Assembly (NCBI GenBank): GCA_020853885.1 | Contig: JADYXZ010000018.1 | Coordinates: forward strand, 1-64,000 | Direction: 5' to 3' | Source of the DNA: Bradyrhizobiaceae bacterium | Lineage (GTDB): Bacteria > Pseudomonadota > Alphaproteobacteria > Rhizobiales > Xanthobacteraceae | DNA length: 64,000 nucleotides | In this document: positions 27,578-35,852 of the stretch, piece by piece | Layout of the letters: every line of letters starts with the position of its first letter | Numbering within the stretch: position 1 is the first letter of the stretch | Notes under the pieces: model-generated | What the model was told of the DNA's origin: nothing | Seen by the model: only the letters and a program-made list of their open reading frames with translations | Database searches by the model: none | Position numbers and translations under genes: made by a program

Positions 27578-28525
27578 ATGCGTAACGTAACTCCCATCGT
27601 CAGTGGAGCGTCGGCTGCATCGAGGCCAACGCGTTCTGCGCACGTCATCGTGCTCGCCAATGAAAAGGGCGGTTCCGGTAAAACCACCACGGCGATGCAC
27701 GTCGTCACCGCGTTGCTGAAGGCCGGTCAGCGGGTCGCTTCGATCGACGCAGACTGCCGGCAAAAGAGCCTGACGCGCTACGTGGCGAATCGGCGCCGCT
27801 GGGCGAAGAAGACCGGCGTGCGGCTCGAGCTGCCGACCCACCACGCGATCGAGCGGGCGAACGGTTCGAGCGTCGACGAGAACGAAGCGGCCGAGTTCTC
27901 CGCTTTCGCCGCGATCGTGAACGAAGTGGAGACGTGCCACGACTTCGTCGTGGTGGATACGCCGGCGAGCGACAGCTACCTGATGCGGCTCGCGCACGCG
28001 ATGGCGAACACGCTGATCACGCCGATGAACGACAGCTTCGTCGACTTCGACGTGCTCGCCAATGTCGACCCGGAGAGCTTCGAAGTCACCGGCACGAGCC
28101 ATTACGCGGAGCTCGTCCGCGAGGCGAGGCGGCAGCGGCGGATCGTCGAGGAAGTCGAGACGGACTGGATCGTGATCCGCAACCGGGTCGGACAATTCGA
28201 GACGCGCAACGGCCGCAACGTGGCCGACGGCCTGATCGATCTTTCGCGCAAGCTCAATTTCCGGATTGCGGACGGCTTTTCCGAGCGCGTGATCTATCGC
28301 GAGCTGTTTCCGCAGGGGCTCACGGCGCTCGATACGCTCGATGAGACGACGCTGGGTGCGCGGTCGAGCCTCTCGCATCTGGCTGCCCGGCAGGAAGTGC
28401 GACAGCTCCTGGATTCCCTGAAGCTGCCGGTCGACGAGCGCGGGCAGCGGCGGGCGGCGGCCCGGGCGGAATGGTTCAGGGCGAGCGCCGAACCGCTCGA
28501 CAGCCACGGCCTCGTCGCGGATTAA
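27578..28525 (+). CDS. mipZ: Division-plane positioning ATPase MipZ (ParA family)
   Basis: 315 residues from ATG 27578. Deviant Walker A ANEKGGSGKTTTAMHVVTAL, VASIDADCRQKSLTRYVANRR (switch I), FVVVDTPASDSYLMRLAHA (switch II), then TPMNDSFVDFDVLANVDPES and FSERVIYRELFPQGLTALD. The last two segments are specific to MipZ rather than chromosomal ParA. In Caulobacter MipZ forms a gradient from the poles and inhibits FtsZ assembly, placing the septum mid-cell. It has an N-terminal extension of about 20 residues rich in Ser/Ala. No CtrA site was seen nearby. Confidence 0.9.
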   Translation: MRNVTPIVSGASAASRPTRSAHVIVLANEKGGSGKTTTAMHVVTALLKAGQRVASIDADCRQKSLTRYVANRRRWAKKTGVRLELPTHHAIERANGSSVDENEAAEFSAFAAIVNEVETCHDFVVVDTPASDSYLMRLAHAMANTLITPMNDSFVDFDVLANVDPESFEVTGTSHYAELVREARRQRRIVEEVETDWIVIRNRVGQFETRNGRNVADGLIDLSRKLNFRIADGFSERVIYRELFPQGLTALDTLDETTLGARSSLSHLAARQEVRQLLDSLKLPVDERGQRRAAARAEWFRASAEPLDSHGLVAD

Positions 28526-28598
28526 CCACCGGCGACGAGGCGCTTGCGCGGGGGCGGGAAAGGTCCAATCTGAGGGGTGTTGAGCCCAGGATGGACCA

Positions 28599-29339
28599 TT
28601 GAGCCGCGATCGGGACGATACGAAAACCCCCGTCCGCCGGGACGAACGCTCGCCGGAGCGCGCTTCGTCGCGCACCGAGATCGACGCCTTTGTCGAACGG
28701 GCCCGCGCGCTGGGGCCGCGGGTGGACGGCAAGCGCGGGCGGCTCATTTTCGCCCTCGATGCCACCATGAGCCGGCAGCCCACCTGGGACCTTGCCTGCG
28801 CGCTGCAGGCGGAGATGTTCCAGGAGGCGGCGGCGATCGGCGGGCTCGACGTGCAGCTCGTCTATTATCGCGGCGTTTCCGAATGCCGCGCCTCGAAATG
28901 GGTCTCCGACCCCAAGCGCCTTTCCGGGTTGATGGAGCAAATCGATTGCCGCGGCGGCCACACGCAGATCGGCCGCGTGCTTGAGCACGTGCGCAAGGAA
29001 GCAAAGGCGCAGAAGGTGGATGCCTTCGTGTTCGTCGGCGACGCGATGGAGGAGGCAATTGATACGCTCTGCGCCAAGGCGGGGGAGCTTGCGCTGCTCG
29101 GCGTGCCCGCCTTCATGTTCCAGGAGGAGAACGACCCGATCGCCGCGCGGGCGTTCAAGGAGATCGCGCGCCTCACCGGCGGCGCTTGGTGCCCGTTCGA
29201 CGCCGGAGCGGCATCGCAGTTGCGCGACCTGCTGCGGGCGGCTGCGGCGTTCGCAGCGGGCGGGCACCGGGCGCTCACCGACCTCTCTCAGCGTGCGGGC
29301 GGCGGCGGTGCGGTGAAGCTCTTGGGGCAGATGCGGTAA
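28599..29339 (+). CDS. VWA-domain protein
   Basis: 246 residues starting at TTG 28599, with AGGA a few bases ahead; the ATG at 28591 is out of frame and ends at once. After a basic, disordered first 30 residues comes a von Willebrand A fold: LIFALDATMSRQPTWD holds the metal-adhesion DxTxS site, with a Thr in GGHTQIGRVLEHV and an Asp in VFVGDAMEE completing it. The C-terminal part is a Gly/Ala-rich tail. Role unknown; the following membrane DnaJ protein shares its direction and could be a partner. Confidence 0.78.
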   Translation: MSRDRDDTKTPVRRDERSPERASSRTEIDAFVERARALGPRVDGKRGRLIFALDATMSRQPTWDLACALQAEMFQEAAAIGGLDVQLVYYRGVSECRASKWVSDPKRLSGLMEQIDCRGGHTQIGRVLEHVRKEAKAQKVDAFVFVGDAMEEAIDTLCAKAGELALLGVPAFMFQEENDPIAARAFKEIARLTGGAWCPFDAGAASQLRDLLRAAAAFAAGGHRALTDLSQRAGGGGAVKLLGQMR

Positions 29340-29345
29340 ATCTTG

Positions 29346-29443
29346 CACCTCATCCTGAGGAGCCCTTTCGCCTCATCCTTCGAGACGGCCGCTGACGCGG
29401 CCTCCTCAGGATGAGGCGAAAGGGCGTCTCGAAGGATGAGGTG
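29346..29443. repeat. Nested palindrome of the CCTCATCCTGAGGAG family
   Basis: Outer arms CACCTCATCCT/AGGATGAGGTG enclose an inner palindrome whose arms CCCTTTCGCCTCATCC and GGATGAGGCGAAAGGG lie at 29363-29378 and 29409-29424. It shares words with 9346-9393. Both copies sit in short gaps between genes. Confidence 0.82.
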
Positions 29444-29461
29444 CTCGGCTATAATTGAAGC

Positions 29462-30160
29462 ATGACCCTCATTCTCGGCATCGCCGCGCTCGTGCTGTTG
29501 CTGATCGCGGCGCGGATCTTCTCGACCGCCGACCCGCAGAAGCTTGCCGGCCTGGTGCGGCAGGTGGGCGGCTATGCGCTCCTGGCGGTCGCGGGCTATC
29601 TCGCGGTCACGGGACGGTTCTTTGCGGCGGTGCCGCTCGCCTATTTCGGCGCGACGCTGCTCAACTGGATTCCGTCGCCGGCCGGGCTCGGGGCGCGCAT
29701 GCGCAGGACGCCCGGTCAGGTCTCGCGCGTGCGGTCGCGCTTCGTCGAGATGGAGCTCGACCACGACAGCGGCGCCATGCACGGGAAAATTCTCGCCGGG
29801 CAATACGAGAACGTGCCGCTCGACGCGCTCGACCGGCCCACGCTGCTGTCGCTCTTGAAGGAATTCGACGACGAGAGCCGCGCGCTACTCGAAGCTTATC
29901 TCGACCGCCGGGAGCCCGGATGGCGTGAAGACGTCGAGGAAGACGCGGGTGCGCGGGGACGCGAGGCGCCGCGCGTCGGCCCGATGACTGAGGAAGAGGC
30001 GCTGCAGATCCTCGGTCTTAAACCAGGTGCGAGCGCGTTCGAGATACGACGGGCGCACCGCACGCTCATGAAGAAACTGCACCCCGACCAAGGGGGGTCG
30101 ACGTATCTCGCGGCCCGCGTCAACGAGGCCAAGGAAGTTCTGCTCCGCCGCCATACTTAA
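29462..30160 (+). CDS. Membrane-anchored DnaJ-domain protein
   Basis: 232 residues. An N-terminal membrane helix (LILGIAALVLLLIAARIF) and a second one near 38-65 precede a soluble middle, and the C-terminal J-domain has LKPGASAFEIRRAHRTLMKKLHPDQGG with the HPD tripeptide needed to stimulate DnaK. The placement of the J-domain at the C-terminus after membrane helices resembles TIM14/DjlC-type proteins. Starts one gene after the VWA protein; the two are separated by the repeat. It converges on the D,D-carboxypeptidase, 37 bases apart. Confidence 0.85.
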   Translation: MTLILGIAALVLLLIAARIFSTADPQKLAGLVRQVGGYALLAVAGYLAVTGRFFAAVPLAYFGATLLNWIPSPAGLGARMRRTPGQVSRVRSRFVEMELDHDSGAMHGKILAGQYENVPLDALDRPTLLSLLKEFDDESRALLEAYLDRREPGWREDVEEDAGARGREAPRVGPMTEEEALQILGLKPGASAFEIRRAHRTLMKKLHPDQGGSTYLAARVNEAKEVLLRRHT

Positions 30161-30196
30161 CTCCTTACGCATTTCCTCGGTGGGGACGCCGCCGTC

Positions 30197-31786
30197 TCAG
30201 TTTCTGGCCGCGAAGCAGGAGAAGTCGTTCTTCTTCAGCGTTTCACAGGCACGTTTGGCGCTCGCCTCGTCGAAACCGGCGAAACGGGCGCGGTAGAATT
30301 TGTTCGATCCCTTGCTGGCCTCTTCCGTGTAGGAATTGACCCTGGCGAGAATGCCGGCGGCGCGGGCGCGCGCCTCGGCGAGACGCTCGCGCGCCTGCGT
30401 CTCGTTCGCATAGGCGCCGATCTGGATGATCCAGCCGCCGCTCGGGGCGCTCTCCGGCTCATCGTCCTCGGGTTGTGCCGGTGCGGTACGCCCGGAGCCG
30501 GTTGGCTCTGCGAGTGCGGTACGCCCCGACCCGGTGGGAGGCGCGGACTCCGGCACGAGCGACGAGATCACGGCCGCGCGCTGCAGCTCGGGCGATTCCT
30601 GCGCGGAAGCGGTCGCGACCTCCGACGGCTGCGGCGGCGGCGCGAACGTCACGATCTTGCCTTCGGGGGCGAGCGCCGCCGGCGCGATCTGCATCGGCGC
30701 GCGGACGCTTTCCGCCGAGAGGGTGGAGACGGGCAGCGTGCCGGTTGCGTTGTCGCCTTCCTCGATGGCGTTTCCGTCCTTGCCGACGGCAACGGTGCGC
30801 ACCGGCGCGCGCTGGATCGGTTCCTTGGAGCCGACGGCGGGCTTGGTCGGGCGGGCGGTTGCCGCGGCTATCGGGTTCGGCTGCGGCAGCGGAACGGAGT
30901 TTTCCGTGAAGCGCGGAGCGATGCGCGGCCCGGCACGGGCAAAGCGGATCTTCTCGGCGATGAGATCGCGCATCATGGCGTCGCGCACGGCGCCGGTCTT
31001 GCCGCCCATGATCACCGCGACGATGTGGCGGCTGTTGCGCTTGACGCTGGAGATCAGGTTGAAGCCGGATGCGCGGGTGTAGCCGGTCTTGATGCCGTCG
31101 ACGCCGTCGACGCTGCCGAGCAGCCGGTTGTGATTGCCGATCGCCACGCCGCGCCAATGGAAGACGCGCGTCGCGAAGTAGGGATAGTATTTCGGGAAGC
31201 GGTCCTGCACCGCGAGACCGAGCAGCGCCATCTCGCGCGCCGTCGTGACCTGCTCCGGGTCCGGCAGGCCCGATGCGTTCCTGAACACGGTGCGCATCAT
31301 GCCGAGCGAGCGGGCGCGCTGCGTCATCAGCCGCGCGAAGGAGTTTTCGTCGCCGGCGATGATCTCCGCGATGGCGACCGCGATGTCGTTCGCGGAGCGG
31401 GTGACGACCGCCTTGATCGCGTCTTCGACGTCGATCGTTTCGCTGGGCTTCAATCCGAGCTTCGACGGCGGCTGCGCCGCCGCCTCCGGCGAGATCCGGA
31501 TCCTGGAGTCGAGCTTGAGCCGTCCGGCCTCGAGCTCGGCGAACAGGAGGTAGAGGGTCATCACCTTGGTGAGCGAGGCCGGATGACGGAGCTCGTCGGC
31601 CTTGCTCGAGTCGATCACTTCGCCGGTCTTGGCGTCGACGACGATGGAGGAGAAGCCGGAGAACCAAGTGTCCTTGGCGGACTGCGCGTGCGCGTTCGGG
31701 GCGGCAAGAACCGCGAGGAGAACCGCAACTGCCCCTGCAAACGCCGATCGCCCCACGTTCGGCGCTCCCCTACGCCTACGCAACAT
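30197..31786 (-). CDS. D-alanyl-D-alanine carboxypeptidase with C-terminal SPOR domain
   Basis: 529 residues from ATG 31786 (GTG codons just upstream are alternatives). Signal peptide 1-35 ends NAHAQ. Serine-peptidase S11 motifs: SLTK (Ser71, Lys74), the SAND motif (S-x-N) near 131-134, and KTGYT near 230. After a disordered Pro/Ala linker, which includes a direct repeat PTGSGRTA, a SPOR domain (about 450-525; GGWIIQIGAYANETQARERL) binds denuded glycan at septa. It trims pentapeptide stems and would be drawn to the division site. Convergent with the DnaJ gene. Confidence 0.92.
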   Translation of the reverse strand: MLRRRRGAPNVGRSAFAGAVAVLLAVLAAPNAHAQSAKDTWFSGFSSIVVDAKTGEVIDSSKADELRHPASLTKVMTLYLLFAELEAGRLKLDSRIRISPEAAAQPPSKLGLKPSETIDVEDAIKAVVTRSANDIAVAIAEIIAGDENSFARLMTQRARSLGMMRTVFRNASGLPDPEQVTTAREMALLGLAVQDRFPKYYPYFATRVFHWRGVAIGNHNRLLGSVDGVDGIKTGYTRASGFNLISSVKRNSRHIVAVIMGGKTGAVRDAMMRDLIAEKIRFARAGPRIAPRFTENSVPLPQPNPIAAATARPTKPAVGSKEPIQRAPVRTVAVGKDGNAIEEGDNATGTLPVSTLSAESVRAPMQIAPAALAPEGKIVTFAPPPQPSEVATASAQESPELQRAAVISSLVPESAPPTGSGRTALAEPTGSGRTAPAQPEDDEPESAPSGGWIIQIGAYANETQARERLAEARARAAGILARVNSYTEEASKGSNKFYRARFAGFDEASAKRACETLKKNDFSCFAARN

Positions 31787-31954
31787 CACCACAATCCAGT
31801 CTGTGCTTTTGTCCGCTGCTCTGCGGCGAAAGTAGGGGCGGGCGGGTTAGCAACGGGTAAAGCGGCGTTTTCCGGAACCGGCTGCGGCGGAATGCCGGCG
31901 CTTCGCCGCAGTTTCGGCTGCAGGATTGCGGAGGGGGCCTTAGCCCACTGATTT

Positions 31955-31993
31955 TGCAATGCAATATTTTCTTGACATTTATGTTGCAGTGCA
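31955..31993 (+). promoter_or_regulatory. Two TGCA-N-TGCA operator boxes before phasin gene
   Basis: TGCAATGCA at 31955-31963 and TGCAGTGCA at 31985-31993, centres 30 bases apart (about three helical turns). One lies upstream of the -35 hexamer, the other in the spacer. From memory, PhaR, the PHB-sensing repressor of phasin genes, binds TGC-N3-GCA-type palindromes in alphaproteobacteria, so this fits a PhaR operator. No phaR gene is in the window. Confidence 0.6.
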
Positions 31994-32000
31994 CTAAATG
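31972..32000 (+). promoter_or_regulatory. Sigma-70-type promoter of the phasin gene
   Basis: TTGACA at 31972-31977, a 17-base spacer and TAAATG at 31995-32000, i.e. a perfect -35 and a moderate -10. It lies 112 bases before the phasin start and contains the second TGCA box in its spacer, which would block polymerase when bound. Confidence 0.65.
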
Positions 32001-32111
32001 AGCAACAGAGCGGTCAATTGCGTGGCACCCCTGCCGTGACAAGCCGCTCCAATGAACGCGCAACCAGGCAACACCGCTGGACCCATCGGTCGGCGGCAGA
32101 TGGGGATTACG

Positions 32112-32447
32112 ATGTTCGAGAACCTCGACACCTTGCAGAAACTCGGCAAGGACAATTTGGACCTCGCGCTGAAGAGCTTCGGTGCGGCGTCGAAGGGCAT
32201 TCAGGCGATCGCGACCGAGGTCGCCGACTATCAGAAGAAGTCGTTCGAAGAGGGCACGGCGGCGCTTGAGAAGCTGCTCGGCGCGAAGACGATCGACAAG
32301 GCTTTCGAGGCGCAGACCGAGTACTACAAGACCGCGTATGAAGGCTTCGTCTCGAAGGCGACCAAGATCGGCGAACTCTATGCCGATATCGCCAAGGAGG
32401 CCTACAAGCCGTTCGAAGGCGCGATCGCCAAGGCGACGAAGCAGTAA
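32112..32447 (+). CDS. Phasin family protein
   Basis: 111 residues from ATG 32112; in-frame ATGs at 32052 and 32100 are alternatives and no strong ribosome site decides. All-helical, amphipathic: MFENLDTLQKLGKDNLDLAL, then SFGAASKGIQAIATEVADYQKKSFEEGTAALEKLLGAKTIDKAF and FVSKATKIGELYADIAKEA. The pattern is the Phasin_2 family that coats polyhydroxybutyrate granules. The promoter with two TGCA boxes fits control by PhaR. A strong terminator follows at 32476. Monocistronic. Confidence 0.88.
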   Translation: MFENLDTLQKLGKDNLDLALKSFGAASKGIQAIATEVADYQKKSFEEGTAALEKLLGAKTIDKAFEAQTEYYKTAYEGFVSKATKIGELYADIAKEAYKPFEGAIAKATKQ

Positions 32448-32475
32448 GTTCCTGACGAATTTGTCGCGAAAGAAG

Positions 32476-32505
32476 AAGCCCGGCTGATCAGCCGGGCTTT
32501 TGTTT
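32476..32505 (+). terminator. Rho-independent terminator after phasin gene
   Basis: A 24-base perfect palindrome at 32476-32499, with 12-base arms AAGCCCGGCTGA, followed by TTTTGTTT. It lies 28 bases after the phasin stop and ends that transcript. Confidence 0.9.
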
Positions 32506-32581
32506 GGCGCGATTGCATTCGCCTAGTGATTCTTCGTGCGTCATCCCACCCTGAGTGACGTGAGGAAAAAACTCTTTCCTC

Positions 32582-32653
32582 ATGCGCGGGCTTGACCCGC
32601 GCATCCAGCGGCCGTGCATCCCGCTCTGGATGGCCGGGTCTTCGCCCGGCCAT
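32582..32653. repeat. Two hairpins of a dispersed repeat type
   Basis: ATGCGCGGG around CTTGA at 32582-32604 and ATGGCCGGG around TCTTCG at 32630-32653, both with perfect 9-base stems. The same hairpin style (GGATGGCCGGGT-x-CCCGGCCATGA) is common between genes in this bacterial group. No gene is supported here. Confidence 0.7.
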
Positions 32654-32689
32654 GAGGGAGTTTCGTTTTCGATTTTCAAACAGCCGCTA

Positions 32690-33276
32690 TCATTCTCGCG
32701 ACGGAATTCCGCCCGAGGTTTCGCCAGTTTCCCTCGCGTCGCACGAACCTTTCGTGCGCAAGTCGGGCAAGCCCGACTTGCGAGGGGATGGAGCGCCGTT
32801 CGGCGCTCTTTCTGGTTCGCGTCCCTTGCGGGCACGCTGCGGCCAATGACGCTGGCCGCGCGCCAACCTGGCGCTCCATCACGGCGTCTTCAACTGCGGG
32901 CCGCGCTTTTCGCCGGGCTGTTGCCAGCACGGGTCTCAGCGAGCTCCTCGCGGGCGGTCTAACACTCCCGGAGGCGGGTGGCTCCTCCTTCGAGGACCCT
33001 CTCCGGGCAGCGGTGCAACAAGTTGCACTGCCGCCGAGCGGTGCTCCGCAGCTCCCGGTGCCGCGTTTGCGAGACGCAACAGCGGGCGCCGTTCCCGATC
33101 CGCACCACAGGTCGCACCGGTAGCGCCCCTCGCGTGGATCGGGATGTGAATATTCTAAAGCCACCACACAGGAGGGGGCGTAACTTTTTCGCAGCGAGGA
33201 AATTTTACGCGCGTTCAGACGTTTGCGTAGGAATAGACGGGAATAAGCGATTCAACTTTGCTGATTGTGCGTTGTC
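32690..33276. other. Gene-free, hairpin-dense stretch
   Basis: No open frame here has a convincing start, codon pattern or family. The first 400 bases hold many short perfect palindromes: GCAAGTCGGGC around AA (32758-32781), GAGCGCCG around TT (32791-32808), GCACGAA around CCT (32741-32757), GTGCAAC around AA (33013-33028) and TTGCG around AGA (33067-33079). From about 33140 the sequence turns AT-richer and could hold a promoter or a small RNA, but I cannot define one. It may be a repetitive element or a decayed region. Confidence 0.5.
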
Positions 33277-33304
33277 AAAAAAAGCCCGGCCGAAGGCCGG
33301 GCTT
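33277..33304 (-). terminator. Terminator of the TadG-like gene
   Basis: Palindrome AAGCCCGGCC around GAA at 33282-33304; read on the minus strand it is followed by seven T (33283-33277). It lies 36 bases past the stop of the pilus gene, and four T on the plus side allow it to act in both directions. Confidence 0.85.
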
Positions 33305-33339
33305 TTGGATTCTGCGTGCGGCTTGCAGCAGCCGCGATC

Positions 33340-34767
33340 TCATTTCGCGAGATGCAGGCTCGCGATTTCGGCGCCGATCGCGGTGAACACGGCGGCAAGC
33401 TGGCTCGCGCTTTGCACGTCGTAATACATATCGTGGCTGGTCGCGCAGGCCTTCAGCAAATCGGCGTTCCCGGCGATGAGCCGGATCGTGTAGATCTTGA
33501 TGTCTTCGTTCTTGATGTTGGTGCAGACCTGCGACATGCGGGCGTCGACGACCGGGCACGTGGGGCCGTTTGTGTTGCAGTTGCCCGGCTCCATCTGGAT
33601 GTTCTTGGTGTTGTAGCCGTCGGTCATGAGGATGATGTACTTGGTCAGGTCCTGGGTGCCGTAGGCCGCGCCTTCAGTAAAGAGCGAGGTCGGCGACAGA
33701 ATGTGCCAGCCCCAGGCCATCCCGATAGCGATGTTGGTATAGCCGGTGGGCGTGAGGTTGTCCGCCTTGGTGCGCAAGGCGTCCCAATCGGTGGAGAGCG
33801 CCGTGACCGCCTGCGGCGGCGTGCCATAGCACTTGGCGGCGGGATATTTTGTCTTCCGCTGCGCGGCCGTCTCCGACGCGTGATTCCAAGGGTGGGTCGC
33901 GTCCGGTTGCGTGTCGAGAACGTCGTAATTCAAGACGATGCTGGCGTCGTTCGGATCCTTCTCGTAGCGGTCATAGACGCAGCCATTCCAGTTCGATTTG
34001 TTCTCGGCAGTCCAAGCCGCCGGAGTCCAAGTGCCCTTGTTGTTTTCACAGGTGCTCTTGGTTTTGTACGATGACTTGGAGCAGGTGCCGTCTGCGATGC
34101 AGGCGCTCTTGTTCTTGTGCGATCCCTTGCTGCAGCTCCCGACGTTGTCCTCCCACCAGTCGAAGCGGACCCAGTTCGGCCGAGTATTCCAAGTGTAGCC
34201 GACATTGACCATGCCGTCGAAGGGTGCGATGCCGACCTTGGCGTCGTCGGGATTCTTCGCGGCATTCTCAAGCACGTTGAGGAGCTCTTTGGTCGACGCG
34301 CGCAGGGCCTGAATGCGGGCGGGATCGGGCGTCTGCATCGACAACGACATGTCGAGCACGAGCGCGACCTCGACCTTGCCGAGGTTCCATTGCGCTTCAG
34401 CCGAGGCACCGATCTGGAACTGGGTGGCCCCGAAGATATTCGCGATCTTCGGAATGTAGTCGCCCGTCGCCTTGACGAGGACCTTGCCGTTGCTCGGCGT
34501 GACGACGATCTGCAGGTTTTGCAGATCGTTCGGACCGTAATTCGCGTAAAAATACTTCTGTGCCGCATCATCCACGACGGCCTGATCGGCCGGCAGGATT
34601 TTTGACAGGGCCAGCGCCGTCGAATCGAGCGCCTTCTGCATGTCGGCGCGATAGGCGCTCGCCATGCTGTAGTCGACGGCCGCACCTACCAGGCCGATGA
34701 CCGGGACTGCCACAAACGCAAACAGAACGGCGATGTTGCCGTCTTTGTCGGACCAAAAGCGCCGCAT
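33340..34767 (-). CDS. TadG-like pilus assembly protein with VWA domain
   Basis: 475 residues from ATG 34767, which follows GGAGG with eight bases between. The N-terminus RRFWSDKDGNIAVLFAFVAVPVIGLVGAAVDYS is the TadE/TadG membrane entry (G-N-x-A-V plus helix). A VWA domain begins at about 133 with the metal-adhesion site LVLDMSLSM (Asp139, Ser141, Ser143) and includes KYIILMTDGYN near 395. Between about 212 and 263 there is a Cys-rich insert with near-repeats CSKGSHKNKSAC and CSKSSYKTKSTC, likely disulfide-bonded outside the cell. TadG-type proteins act in Flp pilus assembly. No other tad gene is adjacent. Confidence 0.85.
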   Translation of the reverse strand: MRRFWSDKDGNIAVLFAFVAVPVIGLVGAAVDYSMASAYRADMQKALDSTALALSKILPADQAVVDDAAQKYFYANYGPNDLQNLQIVVTPSNGKVLVKATGDYIPKIANIFGATQFQIGASAEAQWNLGKVEVALVLDMSLSMQTPDPARIQALRASTKELLNVLENAAKNPDDAKVGIAPFDGMVNVGYTWNTRPNWVRFDWWEDNVGSCSKGSHKNKSACIADGTCSKSSYKTKSTCENNKGTWTPAAWTAENKSNWNGCVYDRYEKDPNDASIVLNYDVLDTQPDATHPWNHASETAAQRKTKYPAAKCYGTPPQAVTALSTDWDALRTKADNLTPTGYTNIAIGMAWGWHILSPTSLFTEGAAYGTQDLTKYIILMTDGYNTKNIQMEPGNCNTNGPTCPVVDARMSQVCTNIKNEDIKIYTIRLIAGNADLLKACATSHDMYYDVQSASQLAAVFTAIGAEIASLHLAK

Positions 34768-35491
34768 GACGTAAGCCTCCGGTGGCGATCGCACGGAAGG
34801 TGCGCGCCGAACGTTGATTATTTCCTGCTTTGAATCGATGTTTATGCGAAGTCGGCCGTGCCCGGTTCAGGATCGATGGGGGGCGTTAAGAACCGGCTGC
34901 CGGGTTCGATAAAATTTGAATGATCGCCGCGCGCCGTCTCGAGGGAAGACGCCGGGCGGTTTTCTTCGCCGCCAGGAGCAAAGTTCCGAAGCCCGGCGCG
35001 ACCGCGAGCTGCAGATTCTCCGGCCTGTGATTCCCGGATTTGTCTGGGAATACCGGTTGCCGACCGTATCCGGCGCGGCCAAGTCGACCGGCATGATTTT
35101 GTAAGGGTTAAGGGTTGGGGCGGATGGCGGCGTTGCCGTCCCGATCCGGCCAAGCGCGCCGCAGGAGGTGCTCCGGCGTGGAGGCGGCGCGCATTGCGGG
35201 AGCGGTCTTGCCCGGTTCCTGCCGGAATATGCGAGTTTTCTTGGGGGCGCCGCAAAGTAGTTAACCCGTGGCACCGAGGCCGCTAAAATTAACCCGATTC
35301 AAGCCTTTTCGGCGTCTGGCGCCGGACGGGGTGGCTACCCTATCTTGGAATTGTCCGCCGCGGGGCGGCGGACCGTCCCGCAACCCGTTCCGTCATCGCG
35401 AAGCCGAATTCCGCTGCTGCAATCCATGAACCGGTCCGAGCCCGCCAACCCGTCGATGTCCGCGATCCGCACCCGGTCGGCCGCCTACCGA
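34768..35491. other. Intergenic region between tadG-like gene and clpS
   Basis: No supported gene; all frames have poor starts and lack recognisable families. Two TTAACCCG direct repeats stand at 35261-35268 and 35289-35296, resembling but not matching CtrA half sites. The first 100 bases should contain the tadG promoter (read leftward) and the last 150 that of clpS, but I see no clear -35/-10 pair. No hairpin with a T-run was found. Confidence 0.45.
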
Positions 35492-35827
35492 ATGGGCAAT
35501 GGCGACCGCGACAAGCGGGATGACGGCGAAGCGCCGGGTACGGGCGTGATCACCCGGGTGAAGCCGCAGACGAAGCGGCCGAACCTTTACCGCGTACTGC
35601 TGTTGAATGACGACTACACGCCCATGGAATTCGTCGTGCACGTGCTGGAGCGTTTCTTCAATAAATCGCGAGAAGACGCGACTCGGATTATGCTGCATGT
35701 TCATCAGCACGGCGTCGGCGAATGCGGCATTTTCACGTACGAGGTCGCCGAAACCAAAGTGACGCAGGTGATGGACTTCGCGCGCAAGCATCAACATCCT
35801 TTACAATGCGTGATGGAGAAGAAATGA
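35492..35827 (+). CDS. clpS: ATP-dependent Clp protease adaptor ClpS
   Basis: 111 residues from ATG 35492; ATG 35456 and ATG 35426 are in frame and none has a clear ribosome site. The core [27 protein letters not shown] is ClpS, with the Asp pair that binds the N-terminal amine and the His of [23 protein letters not shown] at the peptide pocket. It delivers N-degron substrates to ClpA, encoded 25 bases downstream. The first 25 residues are disordered and charged. Confidence 0.92.
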   Translation: MGNGDRDKRDDGEAPGTGVITRVKPQTKRPNLYRVLLLNDDYTPMEFVVHVLERFFNKSREDATRIMLHVHQHGVGECGIFTYEVAETKVTQVMDFARKHQHPLQCVMEKK

Positions 35828-35852
35828 TCGGGCTGGACGGGACGAGGATATA

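Noticed and set aside
32582-33167. Open frames on both strands in the phasin-tadG gap
   Set aside because: Arg/Ser-rich products full of hairpin-derived sequence, no ribosome sites, no recognisable family.
35261-35296. Two TTAACCCG repeats before clpS as CtrA sites
   Set aside because: They differ from TTAACCAT and are 28 bases apart instead of the N7 spacing of a full site.
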